Positions 1-13,261 of a stretch of 64,000 nucleotides of DNA are shown piece after piece. The notes beneath the pieces were generated by a model that was not told where the DNA came from, searched no databases, and saw nothing but the letters and a program-made list of their open reading frames with translations. Positions within the stretch are counted from its first letter, which is position 1; each line of letters starts with the position of its first letter. Position numbers and translations under genes: made by a program. The stretch covers positions 1,302,001-1,366,000 of the forward strand of contig JAPWGK010000002.1 of assembly GCA_029641185.1 (NCBI GenBank), read 5' to 3'. Origin of the DNA: Pseudofabraea citricarpa (taxonomy: Eukaryota; Ascomycota; Leotiomycetes; Helotiales; Dermateaceae).

Positions 1-1627
1 TTTCCGCCCTTCACTAAGAAATTCGGCAAGTTGCAGCCAAATGGAACGTACCAGGTCACTGCTCCATGGCAGGCTGGACTGGCGAACGGTGCTCGAGTAG
101 GTGAGATCATGGGGCTCACCATCAACGGCATCGTTTCTGAGCGGTATGGCTATCGGAAGACGATGATCATGTCGCTGCTGGCTATGATTGCCTTTATCTT
201 CATCCCGTTCTTCGCTCAGAATATCCAGACCCTTCAGGCTGCGGCCGTCTTGATGGGTGTCCCGTGGGGTGTCTTCCAGACTTTGACTACGGCCTATGCA
301 TCCGAGGTCTGCCCTGTGGCCTTGAGAGGCTATCTCACGACTTATGTCAATATGATGTGGGGTTTGGGTCAATTGCTTGCGTCGGGTGTCTTGCGGGCCT
401 TGCTCAAACGAGAGGATCAGTGGGCGTATCGTATCCCGTATGCTCTCCAGTGGATGTGGCCAGCACCTCTGGTTATAGGAATTCTATTCGCGCCTGAGTC
501 GCCGTGGGTAAGTAGGCTTTTTCTTGAGCAGGACATAAATGCATCTGTGAAATCGTACGAGAATCACCGAGGTTTTGCTACTTACTCAGGTAGATATTTG
601 GAGTCTCGAGGGAAAGCTTGATCGTTTGATCTCTTTACTCTCCAGCAGAGGTTCTCCGTGAAGGATTATTTCTTTCTTTAAATTTCTTTAGATTCATTGG
701 ACTTGGTCTTCACTCACTCAGCGAGGAAACACATGATATTTACTTACACGTCAAAACTCACAGTGGCTAGTACGCAAGGGACGAAGCGAAGACGCAAGAA
801 AAGCCTTGCAGCGCCTCTCATCCAGCAAGTCGACGACAGATCTCGACCAGACCGTGGCCATGATGGTGCACACGGACGAGCTGGAGAAGGAGATATCCTC
901 AGGCACGTCGTACGCCGACTGCTTCAAGGGCATTGATCTGCGGCGGACCGAGATCACCTGTGGCGTGTGGGCCATCCAGCCCCTCTCAGGCGCAACGCTG
1001 ATGGGCTACTCGGCCTACTTCTTCCAGCAAGCAGGGCTCAGCAGCGACATTTCGTTCGACTTCTCCATCTCGCTCTACGCCGTCGCTATGGTCGGCGTGG
1101 TTATCTCCTGGTTCCTGATGTCGCGCGTTGGCCGCCGGACCCTCTTCCTCGGCGGTCTGAGCATGCTGTGTATTATCCTCCTGACCATCGGCTTCGTGTC
1201 TCTGGCGCCCAATGAGAAAGCAGGGCCGAATTACGCTACGGGGTGTCTGCTGCTGCTCTTTACGCTCTTCTACGACATCACCGTCGGTACCGTCACGTAC
1301 TCCATCGTGACGGAGATTCCTTCTTGCCGCTTGCGATCAAAGAGTATCGTCCTCGCTCGGAACCTGTATAATGTAATCGGCATCGTCAATGGCGTCATCA
1401 CTCCCTACATGCTGAACCCTTCGGCCTGGGATTGGAAAGGCAAGGTAGGCTTCTTCTGGGCCGGGATATGCTTTCTGTGTCTGGTGTGGAGTTACTTTCG
1501 CCTGCCGGAACCCAAGGGAAGGACGTACGGCGAGCTAGACATCTTGTTTGAGCGTGGAATCAGTGCCAGGAAGTTCAAGTCTACCAAGGTAGATCCTTTC
1601 GCTGTGAACGAGGTTCCGGAGAAATAA
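1..1627 (+). CDS. MFS alpha-glucoside/maltose permease, 5' end cut by window
   Basis: Proton-coupled sugar porter of the plasma membrane (fungal maltose permease branch of the MFS sugar porters). Exons 1..507 and 764..1627 give 456 residues after removal of a 256-nt phase-0 intron (GTAAGT..CACAG); roughly the first 80-100 residues lie outside the window. The splice restores the family signature PESPWWLVRKGR after TM6. Other support: VTAPWQAGLANGARVGE near the visible start, the RYG..K loop after TM2 (a variant of the MFS RxGRR signature), a GRRTLF loop and the C-terminal PEPKGRTYGELD sugar-porter signature. The intron is long for this window, but it contains stops and no alternative acceptor preserves the signature. 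Substrate is inferred from family resemblance to MAL31/MPH-type permeases; hexose or another disaccharide is possible. Confidence 0.9.
508..763 (+). other. Long intron of the permease gene
   Basis: A 256-nt intron, about four times the usual size here. It has a consensus GTAAGT donor, a pyrimidine-rich stretch near 665-690 and a CACAG acceptor. I see no coding content or recognisable element inside. Confidence 0.7.
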
Positions 1628-2390
1628 GGCTTGTGATATAGTATCACGAGGGACGCATCACTGGAGCTGTTTCTGACCGGGGTTTTTAATTGTCTAATCA
1701 TATATCGTTGAGGTTATACTAGACGGTAGAACTGCGTTATAAATGACGTATATACTACTGAAGAATCTCGATGATTATTGCTAATCGTGACTGACGTTGA
1801 GTTGGAACTCGCTTAACTAAATCAACCCCCTAAATCTTTACCTGCCTGGGTACTTGTCCCTGTTTTGTTTTTCTTTTTCTTTTTTGGTAGCCATGAAAGA
1901 AAAGTTATATGTGGGAGCACTCGCTATACTCAGCCCTCGGAGCGGACACAAACGAAGCAGCTGTCTTGCTGGGACCATATATAACAATGAATTAGTTCGA
2001 GTAGGAAGGAAGAAAAGCCTGAGTATCAAATCCTTGATTTGGCATTGCATTCGTTGGTCATAAATACCAGTCTCTCAAGCACACATACAGCTTATTTCTC
2101 TTCCAGGCCCCTCTCCATCGCCAACCTACAGTGAAGATAGACAACCACCAGTTGCATATTCAATATTCAGAACACTGAGGAAAAGTATTTGTATTCCGAC
2201 GTTTCCCTCTAAACTACCATCAGACCCACCCCTATATACATACGCCCCACCGCAATCTATGCAAGACCAATACAAACATCACAAACGCCATTCCATTCCA
2301 TTGCAAAATGCTGATGCAATGCTCGCAATCAATTCCCCTTATTTCATATCCTAATCACCAATTCTCATTACTCATGCCATGCGTCGTTCA
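1628..2390. other. Convergent intergenic region
   Basis: Shared 3' region between the permease (+) and sepH (-). AT-moderate sequence with T-rich runs around 1865-1885, consistent with 3' UTRs; no gene seen. Confidence 0.5.
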
Positions 2391-5300
2391 TCATGACCAT
2401 TTAATATCTCCACTCGTTTGCCGCGCTCTTCTTTTAGAGTTCAACTGAGGCGCCGTCCCAGCTGGTGATGCCGGAGGTTTTGTTTGATCCCGCAGCCTTA
2501 CTCCGTTTTCTTTTCTTGACGACGCGGGTGGCGTCTCGTCCTTCTGTGTGGAGGATGATGATGATATCGAAGACCGGGAAGTGCGTAGCATCGATGTACG
2601 CGGGAGTCGACTCTTGCTCATCATGTTTGTGCTCTCTGCACTAGTTCTCCTTGTTATTACAGGACCATCACGACTCCCAGGCCGGTACAGAAGAGATTCG
2701 TTGCTGCTTCTGTTGCTATGCCCCGGCCCGTCTCGACTTCGTGGGCGATACAAAGACGACTCTCCAGTATTGGCAGGAACCGGAAGCACCGGCATGCGTC
2801 GAGGAGTGACACTGCCATCGATAAAAGCTGATTGCGAGACTCGGCTTGCATGCGTAGGAGTAAGTGGTGTCGACATGCTACTTTGTAGAGAAGGCGATGT
2901 AAATGAACTTTGTCGTCTGGCCATACTCTGTCTCGACCGTCCACTACTTCCACTTTCTTGCTCCTTCTCAAAACTTGACTTAACAAGCTCGCTTGCCATG
3001 TTTCGCACCAGCACGGCTGTATCACTCTCTGCGAGACCCTGGATAGCTCGGAAGAGGCTATGGCTCCTTATCCTATTTGCATTATCTTCGCTGGGATCAC
3101 AAATGCTACGAACTATACGTAAAAGATTAAGTCTCACGACGGCTTTCTTGTGGTTGAGCTTTTGCAAGATCCCTGAAAACAGATCTGCCCGAGCCAACGA
3201 AACTGCCACTGGAGAACTTAATCGGAGTAGCTTCTGTAAAGGTTCAAGAAGATTGTAATCAAAAGCACTAGCTTTTGGTGCATTAAAGCATTTCACAATT
3301 GCCTCGATGAAATTGCCTTCTAGTAGAGACTTCTCAACACGAGCAGTCTCTTCCTGAAGCCTGTGATAAAATTAATATTTGAACATGCACAGAAGGGAAT
3401 ACAACTTACCATACGAATATAGCATCCAAGGCGGTGACCTGCCAATACTGGTCTTCCAGAAGAGACACATAGAATTGCAAGCCCTTGTTTTGCCAAAGAT
3501 ATTTCCTCGCAATTTTCCCAGAGTGTGCCATGTCGCACAAGATAGGAAGTGCAAATTCCTTCGGCGGCCGTTTCGTCTTCATAATTCGTTGCAACAGAGG
3601 AATAACTCCATTTACTGCTGCATCTTCTTGACGTGCCTTACTCAATCTACAGAGATTGTACATGGTGTTCAAGACCTGGTTAGAAATTTCGCGGAAATGC
3701 GCCGGCGCTTTCTTCATACTCGAACTTAGCAAATCAATGAGAAGCTCAATTGCGTTCGCAGAATGTAGCGATTCTAGGGTCGTAGATAACATGGACAGAT
3801 TCTTGATAAACTTGAGCATCGTAATTTGATGCGCTGGCGTCATACGTCGGAGATCCTTCAGTACACCTGTATCCTATTAGTACGCAGCTATTTATTTTAG
3901 ATTTAACTTACGTTTAAGCACAACACGATCGGCAACGACTTCCTTTACATAATTCTCAGCCTGGGAGAACAAGTAGAAGATATTCACAATCCGCCCTTCA
4001 ATAAGCTCCGAGAGTTCGTCATCTTCATCGAGGACACGATCTAAGACGAGAGCAAGAGGCGACAAGATCATGCTTCTAGAGAAAATACGACAGAAGTCGT
4101 TCTTGGGGGTAGGGCCCTATTTATGTTAGTGAGATTACCAATCCACGTTTTGTTTTTACTTTACCTGAAGCTCGAAGACATTCCATATACCATTCACGCC
4201 AATAAGCACCAGGTCTCTGGCTTCATCATAGTCCTCATCCAAGAACTCGACAAGAACGTTCAGTCCACCAGCGCTAACAAACATTTGAAGAGTCAATGTT
4301 GAAGTCTGATACATTTGGCGCACGAAAGCAGCAGCTTCCATTCTGATCTCGTTCGAGTATTGCCTGGCAGCGAACTTCGTGATGATTGGAATACCACCAA
4401 CAAAGCAGAGATTCTCCTGGATTTCCACGTCGCTTTGAATGATCTAAGGATATTAGCTTGTATGCATTGAAAATATTCTTGATATGCTTACCAAATTGAC
4501 GACTTTGAGAAGCCGTAGTATCATACTCTGCCGACTCTTGACCGTGCATGGTTCGAGAATTTCAAGGATAGGTAGCATGCCATGAGCACTGATGATGAGA
4601 CTCTTGGCATCCTCGGAATCATAGAGAATCTCAAGCTTCATCTTATTAGTGATTGTCTAATTCGTGGGGATGGGAAAACTTACCAGCTGTTCTGACAGAT
4701 CGGACAATATCTCTTCGGCTTGCGTCGTCTTCAAAGAGCTTACCAGACCTTCAACAAGCGTACAAAGCCTGGCATGCTTATCTCTAGCAATATTTGCCTG
4801 CAAGTCCATCTCATCAAAACCTTGCTCGATTGATGCGAAAGGATCGTCTTCGTCGTCTTCGTCACCAAGCCAAGAGTTGTTAGAAAGCTTCGAATGTAAC
4901 ATAAGTGCGGCTCCATCCTCAGAATCGCGATCACTTTCGGCTTTCTCAACAACTACGCCTTCTTTTCCAAAGATGTCTGAAAAGTCTTCATCATCTTCGT
5001 CCTCAGCGTATCTCTGAATCTCAACCGAAGATCTCGTCCGCCGCATGGAAGGATCTTGGCTATCGGGACGAGGTACCATACTCTGCCTTCTCATGCTTCC
5101 GTTGATAACGGGCGAGTGTGCTGGTTTAGGCAAAGATGTTAAATCAGAAGGGTGGAAGAGTTTTGGCGAAAGGGCATCGTCCTAGAATCGTGAGATTAGC
5201 GGGAGGTTGTTGTGTTATCTTGGATATTGCCTACCTTGATGATATTTAACCTTCGGTCGAAGATGCTATCATTATCTACAAAAAGATCCGAATAGTCATC

Positions 5301-7255
5301 TACAGACTGTTCCCTATACATCAGTGCTGGTCTTGACGGAAGAACAAATTTTGATTCCGCTTGAGACTTGACAGGGGATCTAGGACGCAAAGGAGCATTG
5401 CTAGAGGGTTTCCTGGAATGCCCTTTCGGTGCCACAGCAGGCTTGAAGTCGGTGATAATCGTGGGCTTCATTCGATATGGTCGAATCGTTTCAAGCTCAT
5501 GTGTATCAGGCTCAACGGATCTCTGCGGTCCTTTGATGGTGATAAGGTCTCCTTCAAAATTGTCATCCCAGTTCTCATTTTCGTTCTCGTCGTTGGCACA
5601 TTCGAAGGAAGCGAAAGCTTTCAGCTTGTCAGATGAAAGTAAGCCACCAAAGTTATCATGCGGCTTCAAATGTGGTAGTTGAAGTGCGCTAGGTGATATC
5701 GAAGTTGCAAAGTCATCATCCCAATTATCGTCACCTGTGAACGTTTAGTATTTGAGTACTACCACCCAGATGGATACATACCCATGCTCTCTGGTGATCT
5801 GAACGCCTCTGCTTGGTTTCTAGGCTTCGCTAAAGAGAGAGGTCCTTTTGCAGGAGTTGTCAGAGGGTTCGTTTGCTGCTCATTATGTACATTACGCAGA
5901 GGAGGATCCCGTCGTGGTGGCATCGGGCTTGCCATATTTGACCTCGTCGATACTCGCAACGATGCATTAGGTGACTTCAAAGCCTCATTCCACTGCTTGA
6001 CTTCTTCGACAGCTTCATTAAAATTAGCAGGTGGTTTTGCAACAGGAGCATCTGTTCGTCGAGATCCCACTATCCAGGCGTGCTTCAGCAATTTCCGTGC
6101 CGATACTCTAAGATTAGGGTCTTTCTGGAAACATTGCATAAGAAAGTCTCGAGCAGCCTATCTCAAGGTCAATACTACGAAATCATAATATGGGAAGGGT
6201 TTCTTACAGGCGAGACACCTTCAGGCAACGGTGGGTGGTCGTCGTTGACGATCGCAAAGAGCGCAGGCATGGGTGCCAGTTTGTGGTACGGAGGCTTTCC
6301 TTCTAGGAGCTCAATAACTGTGCATCCTAGACTCCAGATATCCGAGGCAGGAGTGGCTCCAGAAAGTTGAATGATCTCTGGAGCCATCCAATATGGCGTT
6401 CCAACCACTTGTGCCTCCTTATCTGCTCCAGCCAACGTGCTTGTTGAAACACCAAAGTCTGCAAGTTTGACTTTGCCATCCTTTGTAGTCAAGATGTTGG
6501 CACCCTTTATGTCCCGATGGATAACACCCTGCTCGTGGAGATATTGGAGTCCTTGAAGAATTTGTGTCATATACACACCGACGAGGTTCTCGGGGAATTT
6601 GCCATAACTTTTGCATATCGAGTGTAGAGATCCATTCTCGCAGTACCTATTATTATTAGTTGGGATTGGCATAGAAAGAGAGATAGAGGTGGGTGACTTA
6701 CTCGAGAATGATATTGAGACAATCTGCACTCTTTACGAAGCCTAGATATTTAACGATATTATCGTGCTATGCAAGATCAGCATAAGATCCATAAATGCGC
6801 TACCAGGGTCGAGACTCACATTGAGATTCTTCAACAAATCGATTTCTGCCTGCACACTTGTCAACATCCATGCCCTCGAGGAATTCGGGCCACATGTACC
6901 TCGATCATTCGTAATTCGCTCTTGGGAAGGTCACCGAGTTTGATCTGTTTCACGGCCACCGCCTCTCCAGTACCCCAATTGAAAGCTTTGTAGACGGACC
7001 CGAAAGCACCCTTCCCTAGACATTCACCTAAACGCTATCCAAGTATGAGCAATCGTACACAGACACAGACACAGTCTCTGGTGAGTGGAGTCATACGTAG
7101 TCTTTCAGGCCTGGATCCTGCACAGCTTTTTCCTTGACAGCTCCACCCTCCTTCCTCGGTGTACCAGGCGTCCTCTCGACCTTCGCATGACCATTACTGC
7201 TGGCTCCGGATCTGCCATTCGACCGGTCGGACGACGAGGGAGGGAAGGAGACCAT
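2391..7255 (-). CDS. sepH: Septation protein kinase SepH (Cdc7/Cdc15 of the SIN/MEN)
   Basis: Ser/Thr kinase of the septation initiation network, which controls cytokinesis and septum formation at spindle poles and septa. Thirteen exons (7097..7255, 6900..7034, 6820..6849, 6702..6766, 6208..6646, 5782..6157, 5235..5734, 4684..5181, 4492..4641, 4165..4443, 3912..4116, 3410..3866, 2391..3360) sum to 4263 nt, 1420 aa, close to Aspergillus SepH. The kinase domain covers about residues 54-310 with [32 protein letters not shown] and GTPYWMAPE; the exon join [17 protein letters not shown] restores its last helix. An acidic, low-complexity linker precedes helical armadillo-like repeats (about 750-1200), then a Ser/Arg-rich tail. 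One exon is only 30 nt. The start at 7255 gives a short basic leader; an in-frame ATG at 7288 is the alternative. Confidence 0.95.
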
Positions 7256-8264
7256 GGCCAGGAGTGTATGCCAGTGAGAGACCTTCACGGGCAGGCCTAG
7301 AATGAGGTCTCAACGGGGTGGGGAGAGGAGATCGAGTATCGCTCTGGCAGAAGGAGCATCTCATCCCAATGGCGTTTGCAGAAAGTCTTCCCTTGTACGT
7401 TTCAAGTCGCGGTAACTATCGCGGGGTTGGAGTCGCTGCTATGACCCAGATCCCGTCCCCGTCCCAAGTTCAGATCCTGGCAATACGGAAGTTGGTGTGC
7501 AGTGCAGTAGTTCCCGGTACGATACAGCACAGCAGTAGCTAATTCCTCAGGAGCGGTTGCGATGGCCTGTGTGCCGCATGTTCTATTGAAAGTCTTCTAT
7601 CAATGTCGCATCTCTAATGGAAAGTCGTAAGTCGTTACAGTCTGGGCTGCGAGTTGGTGGAAATGGGAAATGGGAAATGACCAAGGCAAACAGATCCGCG
7701 ACCTGCATATCGAGTAAGGCTGAGACAAAACCTGGTGAACGGCAATTGGGCAGATTTTACACTTTCTTTCAAATTCACCGTCCTAGCTATTCTGATTGGC
7801 TTGAACATTATTTATTTGCCTATCGACCTGCAGACGATTATCAGACGCCCAAAGGAATTCTGGATTTTCCCTGGTTTGACCTCACTCAGGCTCATTGAGC
7901 GACGAGATTACATCAAATTTCCGTGCCTGGCTAGATAGGGACGGGCCCTACCTAAACAATTTCCAGAGTATGGAAACATTGGTACACTTAATGACACTTG
8001 GGGACGTTTACAGTGAACTAGCAGTGGTTATCTCACCTTCGACCAAGAATGCTATGGCAATCTGGCTTTAGTGCAAAGCCAGCCAACATTCGACGACATG
8101 GATATCCTGAGAAGGAGGTCGGACTGCAAGTGGTAAGCTCCCCCCTTTGGGAAGCAAACAATGTCTTTTGAACGCTATAACACAATTTATAGTACAAGGT
8201 GGTATCACAATCGCTGGTAAGAAGGGAAATATTGCCTTTCGAGGAGCTTTGAGCTCCCTCGTAA
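7256..8264. other. Intergenic region, sepH promoter
   Basis: About 1 kb between the sepH start and the 3' end of the next minus-strand gene. Short ORFs here lack homology or codon structure I can support; nothing else seen. Confidence 0.5.
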
Positions 8265-9725
8265 TCAGGGCTCGCGACGAACGTTCCGACTGAGGCCAGC
8301 CCCAGCCCACCACTCGTCCGGTATCTCGTTCTGCTCCGCAAGCCTTGAGATTATCCTTTGCATATCGCCCAAATCTGTGTCTCTTCCACTGGCAAGTCGT
8401 AATCGTACTATGCGATCGGCACGTGCTACATTTGCATACGTTCTCGAATACTCAGCTCTGAGCCTTTGAGGAATGAGTTCATCCATATCCGCGTCTTCCC
8501 CGTCCCACTCTGAATCGGATTCCGGTCCATCGCAATCATTGTTGGTTGGATCCTCATCAGTCGTCATCGAGGTATTTAAAGATTGTGGTAGTGAACTTGA
8601 AGAAGCAGCCGCAGCTGCCGACGACGAAGCAAAAGAAGATCCTACACTAGGTGGTTGAGGATCGGGTGTAATGCTCGTCTGAAGGGTGTCCCACGTCGCT
8701 TCTCCCTCGGGGTATAGTGGACTCAAACTCCTGTCGCGATCACCAAGCCCATCTAAACGGGCTTGGGCTGCAGCACGACGTGCTCTTATTTCTTCGATAC
8801 TGACCGAGCCCCCAGAACGGATTCGCGTTGGTCCATCACGAACAGATGGAAGCTGTAATTAGGTCAGTATGAATTTTGTGTGAATCTCAAGTAGCATAGA
8901 CTGTGAAAGGGTATAGCTTCATAGTCCATGCAATTATTACTCACAGTGAAGGGATGGTCTAAGATCCATTGGTTTTCCTCGTTGAGACGCGTGTGCACTT
9001 CAGAATCACCTTCCGCATCGTTACCGGTGGATGCTCTATACCATGGTAACATGCGACGATTCGTAAGAGCACTCAGCAGCCGCGCGCGGGATTCTTCGCC
9101 TGTCTCTCCATCTCCAGAGTGCTGTCTCCTTGTCATTCCAACTTCCCGCCTGATTGAGCTGAGGCGGGCATTCTCTTCCCTCTCGTTATCGTTTAATCGG
9201 CTCGCGAAGTCTCTTGACTCGGGCACTGGAGGAAGTGGTCCGTCTGGCTCTCCTACCAAATTCTGGCGATTCAAAATCCTCATGCGATTCTCCCGAGCAG
9301 CTAAGTTTGCGCGATCTCTACGAACATCACCTAGTCTCGAGAGAGCCGCGGCACCTTCTGCCACTGGCGGTCGTCCATTGGATCTGGATAATTCAAAGTC
9401 CGCATACCCTCGCATGGGCTCATCAATCTCGGGAGGCGACCCGGGAGGATACCTCGTCACTTCCCAGGCGGCTTCTGTATCCTCGACGTTGGCATTATTA
9501 TCAAACATCTGCAGAGCGCGCCGCCGCCTGTGATCTGCCAGTAGACGCGCATGCGGACCCCTAACCGTTCGCTGCCTTCGTATCGATGTTCGCGCGGGTG
9601 ACGCGACTGACTCCTTAGGCTTCGCAGCAACCTCAGGCTCGACGGGAGTTTTGAAAAGACTGCAGAGCAATTGTTAGCAATGGTCGCAAGGCCGAGGGGG
9701 AGGCTGGAACTGACCGGAGTCCCAT
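8265..9725 (-). CDS. Conserved-looking fungal protein of unknown function, Arg/Ser-rich
   Basis: Not recognised. Exons 9715..9725 (11 nt), 8945..9659 and 8852..8265 give 1314 nt, 437 aa. The first exon encodes only MGL plus two bases of the fourth codon, so the start was chosen because GT/AG sites and frame fit exactly (CG|GTCAGT .. CTGCAG|T). The second intron joins HPFT to LPSVRDGPTR. The protein is basic near the N-terminus (several RR clusters, about residues 20-50), has many NRxN/RRDRANLAARENR-type charged helices, an Ala/Ser run, an acidic patch (about 330-350) and a charged helical C-terminus with a DEWWAGAGL motif. No signal peptide or membrane segment. A nuclear or RNA-linked role would be a guess. 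Confidence 0.75.
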
Positions 9726-10343
9726 TTTGAGTGGTGAGCGTGAGAAGCAAGATATTCCAGGAGTGGAGATGGTCTAAAGAGTACACGCGACGAGGATATG
9801 GACTTTCGAGATAGAAATTGAGATGAATTATTTATATGTGGCGGACGTTGTTGATCTGAGGATCTTTTTGCACAATAATGCGACCGAACGGTATGAGACT
9901 TAGCGTGGTCGTCTGGATGCACGAAATCCCAAGGACCCCTGTCGGCGGCGAACTGATAGGAACTCGCATCTCCAGATCTCCAGACTCGCCTCACCTGCAC
10001 CGCTATTATTATTTTCTTTTCACGGACTGAGTCACATCACCACAACAACCTCAGCCCCTTGCAGCGTACGTCGTACAACAGTAACTCATACCGCCGCATA
10101 ACCCTCGTAGCGAAGCAACGCAACACGCCCAATCTTGCCAAGCAATAGTTTGTTGGCTCAGACTTGTCAGGAGTTGGTTGAAGTAGCTGGTAAAGGCAGT
10201 TTATATCTTACTTCAGATACGTTGCGATTTGTACTGGATACCGAGCAGATAAAACCACAACTACCAAATTGATCAAGATAACACAAGTTCTAATTAGATC
10301 CTGTTATTATATTTTTATGAAATATTATTTGATCGCCTACTCC
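9726..10343. other. Intergenic region
   Basis: Promoter of the upstream orphan gene and 3' region of the kinase gene. AT-rich between 10240 and 10340; no gene seen. Confidence 0.5.
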
Positions 10344-11215
10344 CTAAGCTTCTGGTTTCCAGCTATCATCGTCTCTACTAACCACCACCTCATCAACATC
10401 TATCCGATCCCTAATAATCTCCTCCCCATTGACCAGATCATTCTCCGAAACCCTCTTATGCGCCGCCTCGGTGTCCTTCGCAATACCTGCCTTGACATGT
10501 CTCGGAACTAATCTCTTCCTCGCGGTTTCCATATCCACCTCCAAGAACCACGTCTCGTCCATCAACTCAGCCGCCTCCTTCCAGGGCGTCTTCTTCAGCG
10601 AGAGATACAAGCCCTCAAAGATCAGAATCCTCGTCGTCGGCTCAATGGGTATATCATCCTCCTTGGGATCCTTCACAGCATGATCAAAACTCGGCGCATA
10701 GATGATGGTGGAAGACTCCATAACGGGACTCCTACATTTCTGCACCAAGCTCAGATACGCCGCCGAGTCGAAGGTGAACTCTGCACCGCGGCGGTCGTGG
10801 GCGTGTGTTGGGTCAGGCATCGCAGAGAGCTGCGCTCGTGAAAGGTGGTAGCCGTCCATGGGGATCATGCCTGCGATTGGAGGGGAGGAGGGCGACGAGG
10901 CGGAGAACAGCGTGTTGAGTCGATGCGTCACGGTCGCTGCTAATGTGGTTTTGCCTACTTCTTCTTAGCATATTTACATAAAGTAGCTCTACTTCGGCAT
11001 TGGTACAGACCGGATCCTGGGATCCCAGATACAGCAATGAGTAATCGCTGGCTTGGTGGGAGAGACTCATATCTTGCTACAGTTTCACTCGGATCAGCTA
11101 TGTGCTATATACTGATATTTATGTATATATTCCCGTCTGTCGATTAGACAGAGAAAGGAACAAGAGCTTACTTACACCAAGCCTTGTTCACCAATCTACT
11201 GACCTGCTCCTCCAT
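10344..11215 (-). CDS. YFH7: P-loop kinase of the uridine kinase/YFH7 family
   Basis: Putative ATP-dependent small-molecule kinase related to yeast Yfh7 and bacterial uridine/pantothenate kinases; the substrate is unknown. Exons 11176..11215 (40 nt), 11011..11076 and 10344..10954 sum to 717 nt, 238 aa. Splicing is decisive: the Walker A motif GIPGSGKTT (residues 31-39) is split by the second intron, whose donor is an unusual GTCTGT. The first exon reads MEEQVSRLVNKAW, a leader typical of this family. Further on: PMDGYHLSR (substrate lid), IFEGLYLSL and the arginine-rich RKRLVPRHVKAGIA segment. Soluble, no targeting signal seen. Confidence 0.88.
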
Positions 11216-11607
11216 CTTTTCTTCTTTCTTCTCTCAATTCCACGAAATGCACGCAGGACGTCGACGGTAAAAATCAACAAGCCACAATCAAGAGAGAAGG
11301 AGCCAAAAAGTATAAGAGGAGTAGAAACAAACGCAATCAATCACTTCATATCAAGTTAAGATGGTTTAGGTAGTCTCACGGAGCTCTCTCGCCCGGCAGA
11401 CAGACACCCCACTAAAGCTTGCTCATTAATTGCGGGGGCTCTGTTGGTTGAGTTCTTATCGGCGATAAGAGAGTCGTTCAGTTCAGTCAGTCGCAAAGAA
11501 AAATAAATAAATCCCTCCTCGTCCTCGTCCTCGTCCTCGTCCTCTTCCTCTTCCTCTTTTCCAACCTACATTACTCTACCCGCCAAGCAGAAGAGAGAGG
11601 GAGAGAG
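11216..11607. other. Divergent promoter with TCCTCG repeats
   Basis: Bidirectional region between the P-loop kinase (-) and the next small gene (+). It contains a pyrimidine-rich microsatellite (about 11513-11560, TCCTCG then TCCTCT units) of the kind common in fungal 5' leaders, just upstream of the + start codon. Confidence 0.5.
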
Positions 11608-12090
11608 ATGGATGGAGAGGAAGAAGAGAACGGACTCTTCAATATCAACCTCTCGGATTCCGAATCCGAATCCTCCTCTCCTAACCACAACAGCAACAGC
11701 AACAGCAACAGCAACGAAGAAAAACACCCTCGAGATTACCAATCCCCCTCCGCATTCGCAGCACACAAAGAGTCCTGGACGGCAAAAGTCGAGACTGGTC
11801 AGGTACTTTTCTCTCCTTCCTCTGCCCCTTCGAATTCGAACTAACGAGGTTAGATATGGCAGAGTATCGAACTACCCACCCATAACCCATCGAAACCAGA
11901 ATCCCAAACGATCTTACATGCGGTTGAAGAGCTATATTTCTTTGGCAACTATGAGAAGGCTTTAGAGGTCGTGCGGTCTGCGCTAGAGGGTGATCTAGAG
12001 GATGGTTTTCGTAAAACGGTTGAGAAGTATAGGGTGAGGTGTGAGGTGAAACTGGGGAGTGGGGATGAGACTGGGGAGAAGAGGATATGA
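11608..12090 (+). CDS. Small orphan protein with Asn/Ser repeat and one TPR-like helix pair
   Basis: Not recognised. Exons 11608..11802 and 11854..12090 give 432 nt, 143 aa. The N-terminal third is acidic and of low complexity, with an (Asn-Ser)n tract encoded by a CAACAG-type repeat (about 11690-11717). After the phase-0 intron the C-terminal half is helical, with EELYFFGNYEKALEVV resembling the A/B helices of a single tetratricopeptide repeat. The start ATG follows a purine-rich leader. It shares a divergent promoter with the P-loop kinase gene. Confidence 0.7.
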
Positions 12091-13261
12091 AGCTGTTGTA
12101 GATTTTATCTTACTGAGGAGGCTGGAGCGTCGTAGCTAGACCAGTGGGGTTTTCTTGCTAAGGAAATGATGCTTGGTGCATCACGTCTGAGTTTGGATAA
12201 TGTCCAGACCAAGGCATCCAGGTAAGTAACTCAAGTATTAACATTTAGGGCATTTATCTAATCTCTGTGCGGGGTAGTCTGCTCTTCTCTTTGATGGACT
12301 GAAGATACTCGGGCCCAACCCAAATCGGTACTTCTGTTCACTATCAAATGTGGTGCAAAGCGAGGTACCTCTTCCTGATTGGCTGTGCGAAACAAGTCGA
12401 ACGGGTTGAGTTAGAGAGGGAATGTCAAGTCATGTGATTCTGGGAATGTTGTTGTTCTCGTGTTCTCGTTTCTTACTCATCTGCCGCATCTCATGAGTGC
12501 ATCGACCCTGGCTCACCTGCCTTTCACACCATTTCCCCATTTTCCCATTTCCACGCCCAACACTTCGCATGCCTGCATGACCTGCCGCCGTCGCTGATGT
12601 CAAGGTCCTCCCTCGTTGGCCCTCGACCATTGGACAAAGCCGATCCTCACCGTTATCACTCAAAATATACCTCACAGCATCGTGTTACCGTGGTAGAAAG
12701 GGAGGCTGGCAAGGGATGAGGCCATGAACAGACGTAAGCCTGGTCCGAGGAGATGTCATGGATCATGTTTGGCTCGCTCGGTGGATAATCTATCACCTCC
12801 CATGTACTCGTACCACGACGCCATCCATCTCCATGTTCTGCGAAGAACCTGAGGGAAGGTCTGGTTGCTGAAGAAACTTGGAAGTCATTGCTTTTGCCGG
12901 ATTTACTGATGATCCGTCCCGATGTAACGAGTCGATCCTGGCTGTTTCTACAGCTGTGCGTGTGCGTAGCTTTGAGTATGAGGAGATTGGTTTTAAAGTG
13001 CAGCAGCTCCCCTCCATCTCTCCATCCCCAACTTCTGCTACTGTTCGTCCCTGATTCCCTCCGCATCTCATATATATCCCCAGGCACTTTACCTCTCACT
13101 CCGCTGCATTAGCCATCAGCTTCTTTACTTGCAAAAGAGATATCAGAGCCGTTTCACTGCCAACTCGATCGCACCAATCAGAAACGGCAATCCAACCACA
13201 CCTCAATTTGAACGTCACTTCATTCTGAGCTCCCCAAGACGCAACTAAAACCAACCACTAA
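12091..13261. other. Long intergenic region upstream of the peroxiredoxin gene
   Basis: About 1.2 kb without a supportable gene. The last ~170 bases look like a 5' leader (CA-rich) and contain CCAATCA at 13174, a possible HAP-complex site 88 bases before the ATG. A 147-codon minus-strand ORF in the middle has no recognisable features. Confidence 0.45.

Noticed and set aside
12656..13099. 147-codon minus-strand ORF
   Set aside because: Lies in the probable promoter of the peroxiredoxin gene, no domain or splice structure; likely chance.
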